From contig JADHOV010000003.1 of assembly GCA_016778765.1 (NCBI GenBank), positions 54,256 to 118,255 of the forward strand: a stretch of 64,000 nucleotides of DNA. The letters are read 5' to 3'. Below, in pieces: positions 51,561 to 61,789 of the stretch (positions are counted from its first letter, which is position 1; each line of letters starts with the position of its first letter). This stretch comes from Paracoccaceae bacterium (GTDB taxonomy: Bacteria; Pseudomonadota; Alphaproteobacteria; Rhodobacterales; Rhodobacteraceae). The position numbers were made by a program, and so were the translations under genes. The notes beneath the pieces were generated by a model, which was given only the letters and a program-made list of their open reading frames with translations, did not search any database and had not been told where the DNA came from.

Positions 51561-52891
51561 TGAACAGCCTCACGATAGCTGGGCGCGACAAGAACGCCGC
51601 TATTCACGTATTCTTGGCCCACCAAAATAACCGTTGCTTGATTTGGCAAGCCTTTCAACCAAGCCCCCTCAGCGGTATCGCGCAACAACGTAACGGGGAC
51701 GAAATCAGCCCGATTTTTTTCGTCAATGAGGCGCACGCCTAGGCGCCCGTCATCGTTCAGAGTCAAGGCGGATTGGGGCAGTAAATGCGCCATTGTACCT
51801 TCCGATGCCACCATAATTTCCGCTGTTTGGCCATCGCTAATGGCTAGGTTTGGGTTGGGAACGTCAATATCAATTCGAAAGGTTCGGGTGAGCGTATCGG
51901 CCGAGCGCGATACGAAGCTCACTTCGCCTACCACCTCTTGACCCGAAATCAGCTTGCTGCGCGCTTTGGCCCCCAGCGTAACGCGGGCGATATCGGTTTC
52001 GGGGACATATCCGACCAGTTTGATAGGATCCAATTGGATGATCGTGGCGCATAAGGCACCGGGCTGCATCAGACTGCCCAGCTCGGCACTATCGGTTTCA
52101 AGAAGGCCGTCAAAGGGGGCCTTTAAGGTTAATTTATCAATCTCTTGCTCGGCAACCGCCACGCCAGCTTCGGCGCTTTCAATCAAAGAACGGGTGGTGT
52201 TAAAAGCCGCCTTGGCTGCCGCGATGCGCGCTTCGGCTGTGCGCATACCGGCTTCTGCTGCCGCAACACGGGTTTCCGAGGCAAAGCCGCCTATTGATAG
52301 CTTTTCGGCCGCGTTAAGGTTGATTTCGGCTTCTTGCTGTTTGGCTTGTGCTTCGGTGAGGTTTGCCTGATTGCCCGCAACCTTGCCGCGCGCCTCGGCC
52401 AGCCGTGCCTTTGCATCTGTGAGCTGCGCGTTGCGGGTGCCGGGGGCCAGTTGGCATAGAATATCGCCCTTTGTTATCTGGCTGCCTTTGCGTAGGGGCT
52501 CTGAAATTATTTGGCCTGTGGTTTCCGCGCGCAATTCGACTTGCCGCGCCGCCTCGGTTTGCCCGCGTAAAATCACCGCGCTGTCTAATTCAACGGCTTG
52601 GGATTTGATTGCAATCACTTTGATTGCCAGATCTTGCTTGGCTTCTTCACCGGCTTGCACCTTTTGCTGGGCTTCTGCGGTGGCTGGCTTGCTCTCAGCT
52701 GTCTTTGTAAGATCATCGCCCGACGTCACCTTGGCAGAGTCGACCCCTGCCTGATCGGTGGGTAGGGCTGCATCGAGCAAGGTTTTAATTGGAGCCCCTT
52801 TTGAGACTTTAATCACCGCGTCGCGCTCAAAAACCAGAAGATATAGCGCCCCTGCTACAATGATAGCGGATAATAATGATATCACGCGCAT
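51557..52891 (-). CDS. RND efflux periplasmic adaptor (membrane fusion protein)
   Basis: A 444-residue HlyD/AcrA-type adaptor that bridges the RND permease and an outer-membrane channel. It has an N-terminal helix anchor (MRVISLLSAIIVAGALYLLVF), an unusually long stretch of about 90 residues rich in Ala, Lys and Glu before the first lipoyl half (QVELRAETTGQIISEPLRKGS), a long helical hairpin (about 160-255, TDAKARLAEARGKVAGNQANLTEAQAKQQ), the second lipoyl half (LKAPFDGLLETDSAELG) and a beta-barrel domain. ATG 52891 is chosen because GGAG lies about ten bases upstream; a longer TTG start lacks spacing. It overlaps the permease gene (ATGA). Confidence 0.92.
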   Translation of the reverse strand: MRVISLLSAIIVAGALYLLVFERDAVIKVSKGAPIKTLLDAALPTDQAGVDSAKVTSGDDLTKTAESKPATAEAQQKVQAGEEAKQDLAIKVIAIKSQAVELDSAVILRGQTEAARQVELRAETTGQIISEPLRKGSQITKGDILCQLAPGTRNAQLTDAKARLAEARGKVAGNQANLTEAQAKQQEAEINLNAAEKLSIGGFASETRVAAAEAGMRTAEARIAAAKAAFNTTRSLIESAEAGVAVAEQEIDKLTLKAPFDGLLETDSAELGSLMQPGALCATIIQLDPIKLVGYVPETDIARVTLGAKARSKLISGQEVVGEVSFVSRSADTLTRTFRIDIDVPNPNLAISDGQTAEIMVASEGTMAHLLPQSALTLNDDGRLGVRLIDEKNRADFVPVTLLRDTAEGAWLKGLPNQATVILVGQEYVNSGVLVAPSYREAVQ

Positions 52892-53089
52892 GCTCAACAA
52901 CTCCTACTTATACAAAACACATAAAAAGGGCCAATGCATGATTTATATCCTGTGAAACACGGTATTTAGGCCTTCTGATCTCAAATAGGCTTTTGTTATA
53001 CATGTTGCAAGGTTTGCGGCCGTCTTTCGCTCTTGGCAGTTGCCAGAAGACAAGGTAAGACGAGGCGGTGAAGAAATAAGAGGCATATC

Positions 53090-53752
53090 GTGAGTGAAAC
53101 CGACAGTTTTATCGATGAAGTGAACGAAGAGGTCCGCCGTGACCGGCTCTATGGTGCGCTGCGCCGGTATGGCTGGATTGCCATTGTGGCGGTTCTGGCG
53201 ATCGTCGGCGGGGCCGCTTTCAACGAATATCGACGCGCGTCGGATCTGGCGCTTGCGCAACAGCGGGGCGATGCAATTTTGCAGGCTCTGCAATCGGATA
53301 CGAGCGAAAGCCGGAGCGCCGCTTTGGGCGAGATTGCAACCGAAGGCAGCGAGGTTTCAGCGCTTGTCGGGCTGTTTCGGGCGAGCGAGCTGGTGATGAT
53401 GCAAGATGCCGCCGCGGCCTCGGATGTTTTGGCCGCACTTATATCGCAAGAAAGTATCTCGGACGGCTATAGCGATTTGGCTCTGTTCAAACAGCTGCTG
53501 CTGGAAGAAAGTGGGCTGGATGCATCAGCGCGCCGCTCTGGGTTTGAGCAATTGTCAGCTGCGGGCAATCCTCTGCGGCTGCTTGCGCAAGAGCAATTGG
53601 CGTTGTTGGATCTTCAAGAGAATGACGAGATCGCAGCCGTAAAGCGGTTAAAAGAGTTGTTGCAGGATGCGGAGATGACGCAGAATTTAAGGCAACGGTT
53701 AAGCCAACTGATGGTTGCGTTGGGGCAAGATCCTAACGCAGTGGATGGTTAA
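53090..53752 (+). CDS. YfgM-like TPR protein, probable BAM/Sec ancillary factor
   Basis: A 220-residue protein with a single N-terminal helix anchor (about 26-44, RYGWIAIVAVLAIVGGAAF) and a helical periplasmic domain with TPR-like repeats (SRSAALGEIATEGSEVSALVG; NPLRLLAQEQLALLDLQEND). Its place immediately before a BamB-like lipoprotein and der matches YfgM of E. coli, which interacts with the Sec translocon and periplasmic chaperones. The start is GTG 53090, with AAGAGG upstream; the divergent RND adaptor shares the upstream region. Confidence 0.82.
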   Translation: MSETDSFIDEVNEEVRRDRLYGALRRYGWIAIVAVLAIVGGAAFNEYRRASDLALAQQRGDAILQALQSDTSESRSAALGEIATEGSEVSALVGLFRASELVMMQDAAAASDVLAALISQESISDGYSDLALFKQLLLEESGLDASARRSGFEQLSAAGNPLRLLAQEQLALLDLQENDEIAAVKRLKELLQDAEMTQNLRQRLSQLMVALGQDPNAVDG

Positions 53753-53770
53753 ACTGGTGGCCGAGCAGTG

Positions 53771-55099
53771 ATGCAGGTAATCAGCCATCGCTTCGGTATA
53801 GCTTTAGCGCTTGTGTCCAGCATTGTTTTGGCAGGCTGTAGTGACCGTGAGGTCATCTTGCCGGGCAAGCGCGAGCCGATATTAAAATCAGAGCCATCGG
53901 CAACTGAGGGCGCCGGCGCCCTATCGGCCCCTAAAGCCTTCGCGATGCCAAGGCAAAAAAACAATGTGGCTTGGCCGCAAGGCCATGCAAGCCCGTCTAC
54001 ACAAGTTGTTCATGCGGCTCTGTCCGCGGCGCCAAAGCCGCTTTGGACGCTTAGCGTTGGGACCGGCGATCGGGCTCGAAATCGGATTACCGCAGATCCG
54101 ATTGTGGCCGAAGGCATCGTTTTCACCTTAGACAGCCTTTCTGTGTTGACGGCAACATCCACCGCTGGCAGCCGGCTTTGGTCGCGTGATTTGACGCCGA
54201 GCGTTGAGCGCGCGGGGGATGCGGATGGTGGTGGAATTGCTTATGGGGATGGTGTTGTTTTTGTATCTACCGGATATGGGGTGCTGCATGCGCTTGATCC
54301 CAAGAGCGGCAGTGCGCTTTGGAAACAAGAGCTCAAAGGCTCGGGCAATGGGCGGCCCAGCTATTTTGACGGTGTTGTTTATTTGGTCAGCCAAGATTCG
54401 GTGGCTTGGGCGATCGAAGCTGCAACAGGGCGAATTCGCTGGCAATTGGACCATCTGAGCGATGTCAATAATATGAGCGGGTCAACGGGGCCTGCCATAT
54501 CGGAAAAATTAGCGGTATTTGGCTTTGGCGCGGGAGATTTACAAGCTGCCTTTCGGGGCGGAGGCCTGACCCTTTGGAACGCGACATTGGCCGGCGGGCG
54601 CAGCGGCCGTGCGGTGGCCACGATTGATGATATCGCGACAAGCCCGGTGATCAGTGGCTCGACAGTTTTTGCAGCGAACAGTTCGGGGCGGATTGCCGCG
54701 ATGCACCTTGATAGCGGAGCGCGCCTATGGACAGCGCCTTATGGTGCAAGGTCGCCACTTTGGCCGGCCGGCGGCTCGCTGTTTTTTGTGAATGACCTGG
54801 GTCAATTGATGCGGTTGGATGCAACCGATGGCTCAAAAGTTTGGTCGGTTGATTTGCCAGGCTTTGTGTCACTGAGGCAAGGAAAAAGCAAAGACGTGGT
54901 GCCGCATCATGGGCCGGTTTTGGCCGGTGGGCGGTTGCTGCTTGCCTCGGGCGATGGTTTGTTACGCCAATTTGATCCCGAAACCGGCGCAGAGCGCAGC
55001 GCCATACGCCTCGGATCAGGCGCGACGGCCAATCCGATTGTTGCTGATGGTATCCTATATGTCTTGTGTAGGGATGGTAAGTTAAGGGCCTATCGCTGA
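53771..55099 (+). CDS. BamB-like PQQ-repeat outer-membrane lipoprotein
   Basis: A 442-residue lipoprotein with a signal peptide and lipobox (IVLAGC, Cys about 23), then about seven beta-propeller blades of PQQ/WD-like type (SVLTATSTAGSRLWSRDLTP; VSTGYGVLHALDPKSGSALWKQEL; VYLVSQDSVAWAIEAATGRIRWQLD). BamB supports outer-membrane protein insertion as part of the BAM complex. The first 80 residues after the lipobox are an extra linker not present in E. coli BamB. ATG 53771 follows GTG 53768; the ATG fits the signal peptide. It sits between the YfgM-like gene and der, the common alphaproteobacterial order. Confidence 0.85.
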   Translation: MQVISHRFGIALALVSSIVLAGCSDREVILPGKREPILKSEPSATEGAGALSAPKAFAMPRQKNNVAWPQGHASPSTQVVHAALSAAPKPLWTLSVGTGDRARNRITADPIVAEGIVFTLDSLSVLTATSTAGSRLWSRDLTPSVERAGDADGGGIAYGDGVVFVSTGYGVLHALDPKSGSALWKQELKGSGNGRPSYFDGVVYLVSQDSVAWAIEAATGRIRWQLDHLSDVNNMSGSTGPAISEKLAVFGFGAGDLQAAFRGGGLTLWNATLAGGRSGRAVATIDDIATSPVISGSTVFAANSSGRIAAMHLDSGARLWTAPYGARSPLWPAGGSLFFVNDLGQLMRLDATDGSKVWSVDLPGFVSLRQGKSKDVVPHHGPVLAGGRLLLASGDGLLRQFDPETGAERSAIRLGSGATANPIVADGILYVLCRDGKLRAYR

Positions 55100-55146
55100 A
55101 CCATTAGGGGGTGTAACAGCGTTCAGGCCGCTTTTTGGAGCAAAAA

Positions 55147-56586
55147 ATGAGTTTTTCACTTGCTATTGTTGGCCGACCCAATGTCGGAAAATCAACGCTG
55201 TTCAATCGCCTTGTGGGCAAACGGTTGGCGTTGGTTGACGATCAACCCGGGGTCACGCGCGATTTGCGCGAAGGACAAGCGCGTCTTGCCGATCTGCGCT
55301 TCACGGTGATTGACACGGCGGGTCTGGAAGAAGTGACTGATGATAGTTTACAGGGCCGTATGCGGCGTTTGACTGAACGCGCTGTGGATATGGCGGATGT
55401 TTGTTTGTTTATGATTGATGCGCGCGTTGGCGTGACCCAAACCGATAAAATGTTTGCCGATATCCTACGGAAACGCGCAAAACATGTGATTTTGGGCGCC
55501 AATAAAGGTGAGGGTGCTGCCGCAGATGCCGGTGTTCTTGAGGCTTGGGCTTTGGGTCTTGGTGAGCCGTTGCGCTTATCGGCTGAACATGGCGAAGGGA
55601 TGACCGATCTGCTCAGATGTTTGATGCCGTTGGCCGATGACTTCAAAGAGCGTGCGCGGGATGAGGCGGCTGAAACGGATATTGATATCGAAGAGTCTGA
55701 CGCTGAGGATGCTTATCGCGCGCCCACAGCGAGCAAACCGTTGCAAGTTGCGGTTGTCGGTCGTCCAAATGCTGGAAAATCCACTCTTATCAATCAGATC
55801 TTGGGAGAAGATCGTTTGTTGACCGGCCCAGAGGCCGGTATCACCCGCGACGCGATTTCGCTACAGATTACCTGGGGCGGCGTGCCGATGCGGGTCTTTG
55901 ATACCGCTGGTATGCGCAAAAAGGCGAAGGTTCAGGATAAGGTCGAAAAACTCTCTGTGAGCGATGGATTACGCGCGGTGAAATTTGCCGAGGTTGTGGT
56001 GGTGCTGTTAGATGCGGCGATTCCCTTTGAGCAGCAGGATCTGCGGATTGCTGATCTGGCAGAGCGCGAGGGCCGTGCGGTGATCGTGGCGATCAATAAA
56101 TGGGATATCGAAGATCAAAAGCAGCAAAAATTGAAAGATTTAAAAGAATCCTTTGAGCGCCTTTTGCCTCAATTGCGCGGCGCCCCCTTGATCACAGTAT
56201 CTGCCAAAACCGGTAAAGGCTTAGACCGTTTGCAAGCTTCGATCATGAGCGCGCATCGGGTTTGGAACCGCCGCGTCAGTACCGCGAACCTAAACCGTTG
56301 GTTAAGCGGCATGATAGAGGCGCATCCCCCCCCGGCACCTAATGGGCGCCGGATCAAATTGCGCTATATGACGCAGGCCAAAACGCGCCCCCCGGGGTTT
56401 ATCGTGATGTGCTCGAATCCGGATAAAATGCCGGAAAGTTATTCGCGCTATTTGGTGAATGCGCTGCGCGTGGATTTTGACATGCCCGGAACGCCGATCC
56501 GACTCACTTTGCGCTCACAGGCGGATAAAAACCCCTATAAAGATCGCAAGAAATCTGCGCCCTCGCGGTTGAAGAAACATTTGTAG
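55147..56586 (+). CDS. der: Ribosome biogenesis GTPase Der (EngA)
   Basis: A tandem-GTPase needed for 50S ribosomal subunit assembly. The 479-residue product has two G domains: GRPNVGKS (8-15) with [12 protein letters not shown], and GRPNAGKS (about 205-212) with [16 protein letters not shown] and NKWD, then the KH-like domain ([33 protein letters not shown]). In the first domain the usual NKxD is ANKGE, a modest departure also seen in some alphaproteobacteria. TTTGGAG precedes ATG 55147. It converges on serS with only 19 bases between stops. Confidence 0.96.
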   Translation: MSFSLAIVGRPNVGKSTLFNRLVGKRLALVDDQPGVTRDLREGQARLADLRFTVIDTAGLEEVTDDSLQGRMRRLTERAVDMADVCLFMIDARVGVTQTDKMFADILRKRAKHVILGANKGEGAAADAGVLEAWALGLGEPLRLSAEHGEGMTDLLRCLMPLADDFKERARDEAAETDIDIEESDAEDAYRAPTASKPLQVAVVGRPNAGKSTLINQILGEDRLLTGPEAGITRDAISLQITWGGVPMRVFDTAGMRKKAKVQDKVEKLSVSDGLRAVKFAEVVVVLLDAAIPFEQQDLRIADLAEREGRAVIVAINKWDIEDQKQQKLKDLKESFERLLPQLRGAPLITVSAKTGKGLDRLQASIMSAHRVWNRRVSTANLNRWLSGMIEAHPPPAPNGRRIKLRYMTQAKTRPPGFIVMCSNPDKMPESYSRYLVNALRVDFDMPGTPIRLTLRSQADKNPYKDRKKSAPSRLKKHL

Positions 56587-56605
56587 CGATTGGCTGAGGC
56601 GGCAC

Positions 56606-57898
56606 TTATGCCAGCTGACCCTCAGTGTTTAGGCTTGTTTTCCCGCCCAGATAGGGATGCAGCACCGCCGGCAATGCCACCGATCCATCGCTTTGCTGGC
56701 CATTTTCAAGCACGGCAATCAAGCAGCGCCCTACCGCCAACCCAGAGCCATTTAAAGTATGCAAAAAGGCCGGTTTGCCGCCCCCGGAGGGTTTGAACCT
56801 TGCGTTCATACGTCGGGCTTGAAACGCGCCGGTCGTCGAAACCGAACTGATTTCGCGATAGGTGTTTTGCCCGGGCAACCACGCTTCGATATCATAGGTG
56901 CGCTTGGCGCCAAACCCCATATCTCCAGTGCATAGCAGCATGGTGCGATAGGGAATATTCAGCTGTTCCAAAAGATCTTCGGCGCAGCGCAGCATCCGTT
57001 TTTGCTCGTCATCAGACGTCTCTGGATGGGTGATTGACACCATTTCTACTTTTTCAAACTGGTGTTGGCGCAGCATGCCAGAGGTGTCTTTGCCCGCGCT
57101 GCCCGCTTCAGAACGGAAACAAGCCGTATGCGCTGTCATCCGGATCGGCAACGCGCTTTCGTCTAATACATCGCCTGCAACCGAATAGGTTAAGGTGACC
57201 TCCGAGGTGGGAATTAGCCACCAGCCATTGGTGGTTTGATAGCTGTCTTCCCCGAATTTGGGCAGTTTATCCGTGCCATACATGGCGTCATCGCGCACCA
57301 GAACCGGGGTTTGCATTTCGGTTAACCCATTTTGATCAACATGCGTATCGAGCATGAATTGCGCCAAAGCACGATGAAGTCGCGCCACGCCTTTTGATAG
57401 ATTCACAAACCGGCTACCGCTGGTTTTTGCCGCTGTTTCAAAATCCATAGCTGCGGCTACCGCGGTGATATCGAAATGCTCTTTTGGCGCAAAAGAAAAC
57501 GCAGTTGGCGTGCCCCATCGGGCGATTTCAACATTCTCGTTTTCATCGCGGCCTTCGGGCACATCCTCGGCGGGCAGATTTGCAATCCGGGCCAAACGAT
57601 CGGTCAATTGCGCATCTAGATCTTTGGCCGCGGTTTGCATCGTGGCAACCTCGGCCTTTTTGGCGGCAACCAAGGCCCGTAAACGCTCAAATTCGGCATC
57701 ATCGCCGCGGCCCTTTGCAGCGCCCACCTCTTTTGAGGCTTTGTTTTGCTCGGCCTGTGCACTCTCGGCTGCCTGAATTTTTGCGCGTCGCGCCTCGTCA
57801 AGCGCCAAAAGCTCTGAGGAAACCGGTGCATCGCCTCGGCGCGCAAGCGCGGCGTCAAACGCGCTGGGGTTTTCACGGATGATGCGAATATCGTGCAT
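56606..57898 (-). CDS. serS: Serine-tRNA ligase
   Basis: Charges tRNA(Ser) with serine. The 430-residue product has the normal N-terminal antiparallel coiled coil (about 25-105; [22 protein letters not shown]) and the class II catalytic domain with [35 protein letters not shown] and [22 protein letters not shown] 57898 ([15 protein letters not shown]) is the family start; the longer frame upstream adds only unrelated basic residues. It is convergent with der. The interval to yajC (182 bases) should contain divergent promoters. Confidence 0.96.
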   Translation of the reverse strand: MHDIRIIRENPSAFDAALARRGDAPVSSELLALDEARRAKIQAAESAQAEQNKASKEVGAAKGRGDDAEFERLRALVAAKKAEVATMQTAAKDLDAQLTDRLARIANLPAEDVPEGRDENENVEIARWGTPTAFSFAPKEHFDITAVAAAMDFETAAKTSGSRFVNLSKGVARLHRALAQFMLDTHVDQNGLTEMQTPVLVRDDAMYGTDKLPKFGEDSYQTTNGWWLIPTSEVTLTYSVAGDVLDESALPIRMTAHTACFRSEAGSAGKDTSGMLRQHQFEKVEMVSITHPETSDDEQKRMLRCAEDLLEQLNIPYRTMLLCTGDMGFGAKRTYDIEAWLPGQNTYREISSVSTTGAFQARRMNARFKPSGGGKPAFLHTLNGSGLAVGRCLIAVLENGQQSDGSVALPAVLHPYLGGKTSLNTEGQLA

Positions 57899-58080
57899 GT
57901 CAGGCTTCCTTTGGTTCGTGACTCGCGTGCTCGCTCTTATGCACCAGTTGCGCGGCCAAGTGTAGAGGGGTTTGAAGATGTATTTGTTCAAGTTCTTGCG
58001 CTTATGCGGAGCCGATCCCTTGCAAAGCGTTGGACCAGCGCATAGGTTCCGCCAAACACGCAGCCAGACAGGAAATCATT

Positions 58081-58365
58081 ATGGACGCCATTGCTCAATT
58101 TGTACCCTTAATTCTTATTTTTGCGATCATGTATTTTCTGCTGATCCGCCCGCAGCAAAAGAAGGTAAAAGAACATCAGGCTATGGTCGGTGCGGTGCGC
58201 CGCGGGGATCAAGTTGTCACCCAAGGCGGCTTGATTGGAAAAGTGACAAAAGTAAAAGAAGATAATGAGCTTGAAGTTGAAATTGCTGATGGAGTGAAGG
58301 TCAGAGTTGTGCAAAGCACACTTGCCGATGTGCGCAGCAAAACAGAGCCCGCGAATGACGCTTAA
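58081..58365 (+). CDS. yajC: Preprotein translocase subunit YajC
   Basis: A 94-residue single-span inner-membrane protein, the small auxiliary partner of SecDF. The helix PLILIFAIMYFLLIRPQQKK (about 8-27) and the following KVKEHQAMVGAVRRGDQVVTQGGLIGKVTKV are standard YajC. ATG 58081, with CAGGAA about nine bases before it, is the normal N-terminus MDAIAQFVPL. The gene is 48 bases upstream of secD, so yajC-secD-secF form one operon. Confidence 0.95.
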   Translation: MDAIAQFVPLILIFAIMYFLLIRPQQKKVKEHQAMVGAVRRGDQVVTQGGLIGKVTKVKEDNELEVEIADGVKVRVVQSTLADVRSKTEPANDA

Positions 58366-58413
58366 GCGCCAATAAAGCGTTTGACGATCGCAAAAGTTTA
58401 GAGGGAACCGACT

Positions 58414-60063
58414 ATGTTACAAATTGATCTGTGGAAACGGATCGTTATTTGGGGGCTTTGCGTTATCGGTTTGTTCCTTGCCCTTCCGAATGCGTTTTAC
58501 ACCCGTGTTGAAGGCTATAATGATACCAAGGCTGGTTTAATATCCGCCGATGCCGCGCAAGACGGCTTCTCCTGGCCAAGTTTTTTACCCGCATCTTTGG
58601 TGAATTTGGGTCTTGATTTACGCGGCGGTGCGCATCTTTTGGCTGAAGTTCAGGTTGAGGATGTCTATGCGGCCCGCATGAAGGCGCTGTGGCCGGATCT
58701 GCGCGATGCGTTGCGCGCCGAAAGGGCAAAGATCGGTACGATCCGTCTGCAAAAAGGTCCCATCGATCAATTACGGGTGAAAATCTCACAAGCTGACCAG
58801 ATTGCCCATGCGGTTTCTGCCGTAGAAACATTGAGCAAACCCGTTGTTTCTCTAAGCAATGCTGGCGCGCGCGACCTTGAGGTCACCAGCGATGGTGATA
58901 CTGTGATTGTTACTTTGTCCGAGGCTGAGCGTGCGCTGACCGATCAGCGCACTTTGCAGCAAGCGTTGGAAATTATCCGGCGCCGCGTTGATGAAGTGGG
59001 CACGCGCGAACCAACTATTCAACGCCAAGGCGCGCGGCGGGTGTTAATTCAAGTGCCAGGCATCGGCTCGGCGTCAGAATTAAAAGAGTTGATTGGAACA
59101 ACCGCTCAACTGACCTTCCAACCGGTTATTTCGCGCAGCGGCAATCCTGATGTTGATCCTGGATATGGCAATGAGGTGCTGCCCGATCTGACCGATGCCG
59201 ATCAGTTTTATGTGCTTGAGGCGGCGCCGGTTGTGACAGGTGAAGATCTGGTTGATGCGCAGCCTAGCTTTGATCAAAATGGACGACCTGCGGTAAATTT
59301 TCGGTTCAATCCATCGGGTGGGCGCCGCTTTGGGGATTACACAGCGGATAATATTGGCAGCCCTTTTGCCATCGTTTTGGACGGCGAAGTGATCAGTGCG
59401 CCAACGATCCAAAGTCACATATCCGGCGGCTCTGGGATTATCACGGGTAATTTTTCGGTTGAGGAAAGCACCAATTTGGCGGTGCTGTTACGAGCAGGCG
59501 CGCTGCCCGCGGGGTTGGAATTTTTAGAAGAACGCACGATCGGGCCCGAGCTCGGCGCGGATAGTATTCGCGCCGGTAAAATCGCCTGTATCGTCGCCTT
59601 TGCCGCTGTGCTGGTCTTCATGGTTCTCAGCTATGGGCTGTTCGGCTTATTTGCCAATGTGGCTTTGATCGTGAATGTGGGGTTGATTTTCGGACTTCTT
59701 AGCTTGGTCGGAGCAACGCTGACTTTACCCGGGATTGCGGGAATTGTTCTGACCATCGGGATGGCGGTAGATGCGAATGTTTTGATCTTTGAGCGCATCC
59801 GCGAAGAACTTGTATCAGCTAAAGGCCCCGCGCGTGCGATTGAATTGGGCTATGAAAAAGCCCTGAGCGCCATCATCGATGCCAATATTACGACCTTTAT
59901 CACAGCAGTCATTTTGTTCGTGATGGGATCGGGTCCGGTACGTGGCTTTTCGATCACGCTTGGCTTGGGCATTTTGACCTCTGTCTTCACCGCGATCTTC
60001 GTGACCCGCTTGTTGGTGGTGATGTGGTTTGAGCGGCGTCGACCCAGAACATTGGAGGTGTAA
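58414..60063 (+). CDS. secD: Protein translocase subunit SecD
   Basis: With SecF, uses the proton gradient to pull preproteins through SecYEG. The 549-residue product has a first helix (about 10-27), LGLDLRGGAHLLAEVQVED, a large P1 periplasmic domain, and five clustered helices near the C-terminus with ADSIRAGKIACIVAFAAVLVFMV and VLTIGMAVDANVLIFERIREE, the latter with the conserved Asp and Arg. AGAGGG precedes ATG 58414. secF begins two bases after its stop. Confidence 0.97.
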   Translation: MLQIDLWKRIVIWGLCVIGLFLALPNAFYTRVEGYNDTKAGLISADAAQDGFSWPSFLPASLVNLGLDLRGGAHLLAEVQVEDVYAARMKALWPDLRDALRAERAKIGTIRLQKGPIDQLRVKISQADQIAHAVSAVETLSKPVVSLSNAGARDLEVTSDGDTVIVTLSEAERALTDQRTLQQALEIIRRRVDEVGTREPTIQRQGARRVLIQVPGIGSASELKELIGTTAQLTFQPVISRSGNPDVDPGYGNEVLPDLTDADQFYVLEAAPVVTGEDLVDAQPSFDQNGRPAVNFRFNPSGGRRFGDYTADNIGSPFAIVLDGEVISAPTIQSHISGGSGIITGNFSVEESTNLAVLLRAGALPAGLEFLEERTIGPELGADSIRAGKIACIVAFAAVLVFMVLSYGLFGLFANVALIVNVGLIFGLLSLVGATLTLPGIAGIVLTIGMAVDANVLIFERIREELVSAKGPARAIELGYEKALSAIIDANITTFITAVILFVMGSGPVRGFSITLGLGILTSVFTAIFVTRLLVVMWFERRRPRTLEV

Positions 60064-60065
60064 AG

Positions 60066-61025
60066 ATGCGCCTAAGACTCGTTGCTAAAAATACAAATTG
60101 GGATTTTTTTGGGAAAACCAAAATGTCGCTGGCAGTGTCCGCGATCTTACTTATCGTTTCTTTGACCTCTTTCTTGATGCAAGGATTGAATTTCGGGATC
60201 GATTTTCGTGGCGGCACAACGATTCGGACCCAAAGCGCGCAAATGGTGGATGTTGCGGCCTACCGGTCTGCCCTTGGGCAATTGAACTTGGGCGATGTCA
60301 CCATCTCTGAAGTGTATGACCCCAGTTTCCAAGATGATCAAAATGTGGCGATGATCCGAATACAAGCCCAAGACGGCGAAGAATCCGTATCCGCCGATAT
60401 CATCCAAAATGCCTTGGCGGCATTGCAGAGCGAAGCGCCTGATATTGCGTTTGTTTCGGTTGAAAGCGTGGGGCCAAAAGTGTCGGGTGAGCTGATTCAA
60501 ACGGCCGTTTTGGCAGTGATTTTGGCGATTGTGGCTGTGTTGATTTATATTTGGTTGCGCTTTGAGTGGCAGTTTGCGCTGGGCGCCGTTGCGGCTTTGG
60601 TACATGATGTGTTGCTTACGATCGGTGTGTTTTCGGTGGTTCAAATCAAGTTTGATTTGGCGATTATTGCGGCATTGCTCACCATTGTTGGCTATTCACT
60701 GAACGATACGGTGGTGGTGTTTGACCGCGTGCGTGAGAACCTGCGCAAATATAAGAAAAAAGCTCTGCAAGACGTTTTAAACCTGTCTATAAATGAAACC
60801 CTGAGCCGCACATTGATGACCTCTGTGACCACCTTGCTGGCGCTGATCGCGCTCTTTGTGTTGGGGGGGGATGTCATCCGCGGGTTTGTTTTTGCGATGA
60901 TCTGGGGCGTTTTGGTTGGCACCTATAGCTCAGTATTCGTGGCGTCTGTAATGCTGTTGCGCCTTGGGGTAAAGCGCGATTGGTCTAAACCCAATGCCGA
61001 AGCAGGGACACAGGTGCCCCAATAA
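60066..61025 (+). CDS. secF: Protein translocase subunit SecF
   Basis: The 319-residue SecD partner: first helix with MSLAVSAILLIVSLTSFLMQGLNFGIDFRGGT, a short periplasmic P4 domain, then five helices including VGYSLNDTVVVFDRVRENLR, the SecF signature. Only two bases separate it from secD, and GGAGGTG precedes the ATG. Its TAA stop shares a base with the ATG of the following TSUP gene, so that membrane protein is translationally tied to the Sec operon. Confidence 0.97.
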   Translation: MRLRLVAKNTNWDFFGKTKMSLAVSAILLIVSLTSFLMQGLNFGIDFRGGTTIRTQSAQMVDVAAYRSALGQLNLGDVTISEVYDPSFQDDQNVAMIRIQAQDGEESVSADIIQNALAALQSEAPDIAFVSVESVGPKVSGELIQTAVLAVILAIVAVLIYIWLRFEWQFALGAVAALVHDVLLTIGVFSVVQIKFDLAIIAALLTIVGYSLNDTVVVFDRVRENLRKYKKKALQDVLNLSINETLSRTLMTSVTTLLALIALFVLGGDVIRGFVFAMIWGVLVGTYSSVFVASVMLLRLGVKRDWSKPNAEAGTQVPQ

Positions 61026-61780
61026 TGCTATCCGCCGGGCTCGCCGAGGCGGTCGCGTTAGATGGCTTGGTATGGTTGGTCTTGGCGGCGTTTCTAGCAG
61101 GCTTGATCCGTGGCTTTTCAGGGTTTGGCTCTGCGATGGTTTTTCTTCCCGTTGCGGGGCAGTTTGTATCACCGATCTGGGCGCTTTCGATTTTGGCGGT
61201 GATGGATTTATTCGGGCCTTTGCCCTTATTGCGCGCCGCGAGCAAGAAGGTAGTGGCCACCGATTTAATTCGCTTGATCGCAGCCATGCTGCTTGTGCTG
61301 CCGTTGGCGCTTTGGGTGCTCAGCCGCAGTGAGCCAATTTTATTTCGTTATCTGGTCTCAGGTTTGACCCTTACCTTATTGGCGTTGCTTTTAAGTGGGC
61401 TGCGTTTGCCTGCTAATCTGCCCAAGCCGCTATTATATATCGTGGGTGCTATTTCTGGCGCGACGGGGGGATTGGCAGGGCTGCCTGGCCCGCCGGTTAT
61501 ATTTTATTTTATGGCCAGCCCTTATGCGGCGGATCGCGTGCGGGCCAATACGTTGATTTATCTATTCTCGTTTGATGTTCTGATCTTGGTGGTCATGGTT
61601 TTGGGCGCATATTTGCAGTTTGTTCCAATTATAATCGGGCTGATGTTGGCGGCGCCCATCGCTTTGGGCAATTTGGCAGGGGCCAAGATTTTCAATCCTG
61701 AATACGAAAAGATCTACCGCATCATAGCCTTTTGTCTGATCGCATTTTCTGCCATACATAGCCTGCCAATTTGGGAATAG
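61025..61780 (+). CDS. TSUP family permease (TauE/SafE)
   Basis: A 251-residue inner-membrane protein of the TauE/SafE family: two related halves, with GLIRGFSGFGSAMVFLPVAG at the start and the second-half motif VGAISGATGGLAGLPGPPVI, and about eight helices. It is a second, divergent TSUP gene in this window (compare 31621). Family members move sulfite or organosulfur anions, but the substrate is unknown. ATG 61025 overlaps the secF stop by one base, which decides the start. The next gene follows after nine bases. Confidence 0.87.
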   Translation: MLSAGLAEAVALDGLVWLVLAAFLAGLIRGFSGFGSAMVFLPVAGQFVSPIWALSILAVMDLFGPLPLLRAASKKVVATDLIRLIAAMLLVLPLALWVLSRSEPILFRYLVSGLTLTLLALLLSGLRLPANLPKPLLYIVGAISGATGGLAGLPGPPVIFYFMASPYAADRVRANTLIYLFSFDVLILVVMVLGAYLQFVPIIIGLMLAAPIALGNLAGAKIFNPEYEKIYRIIAFCLIAFSAIHSLPIWE

Positions 61781-61789
61781 GGGCGCACC

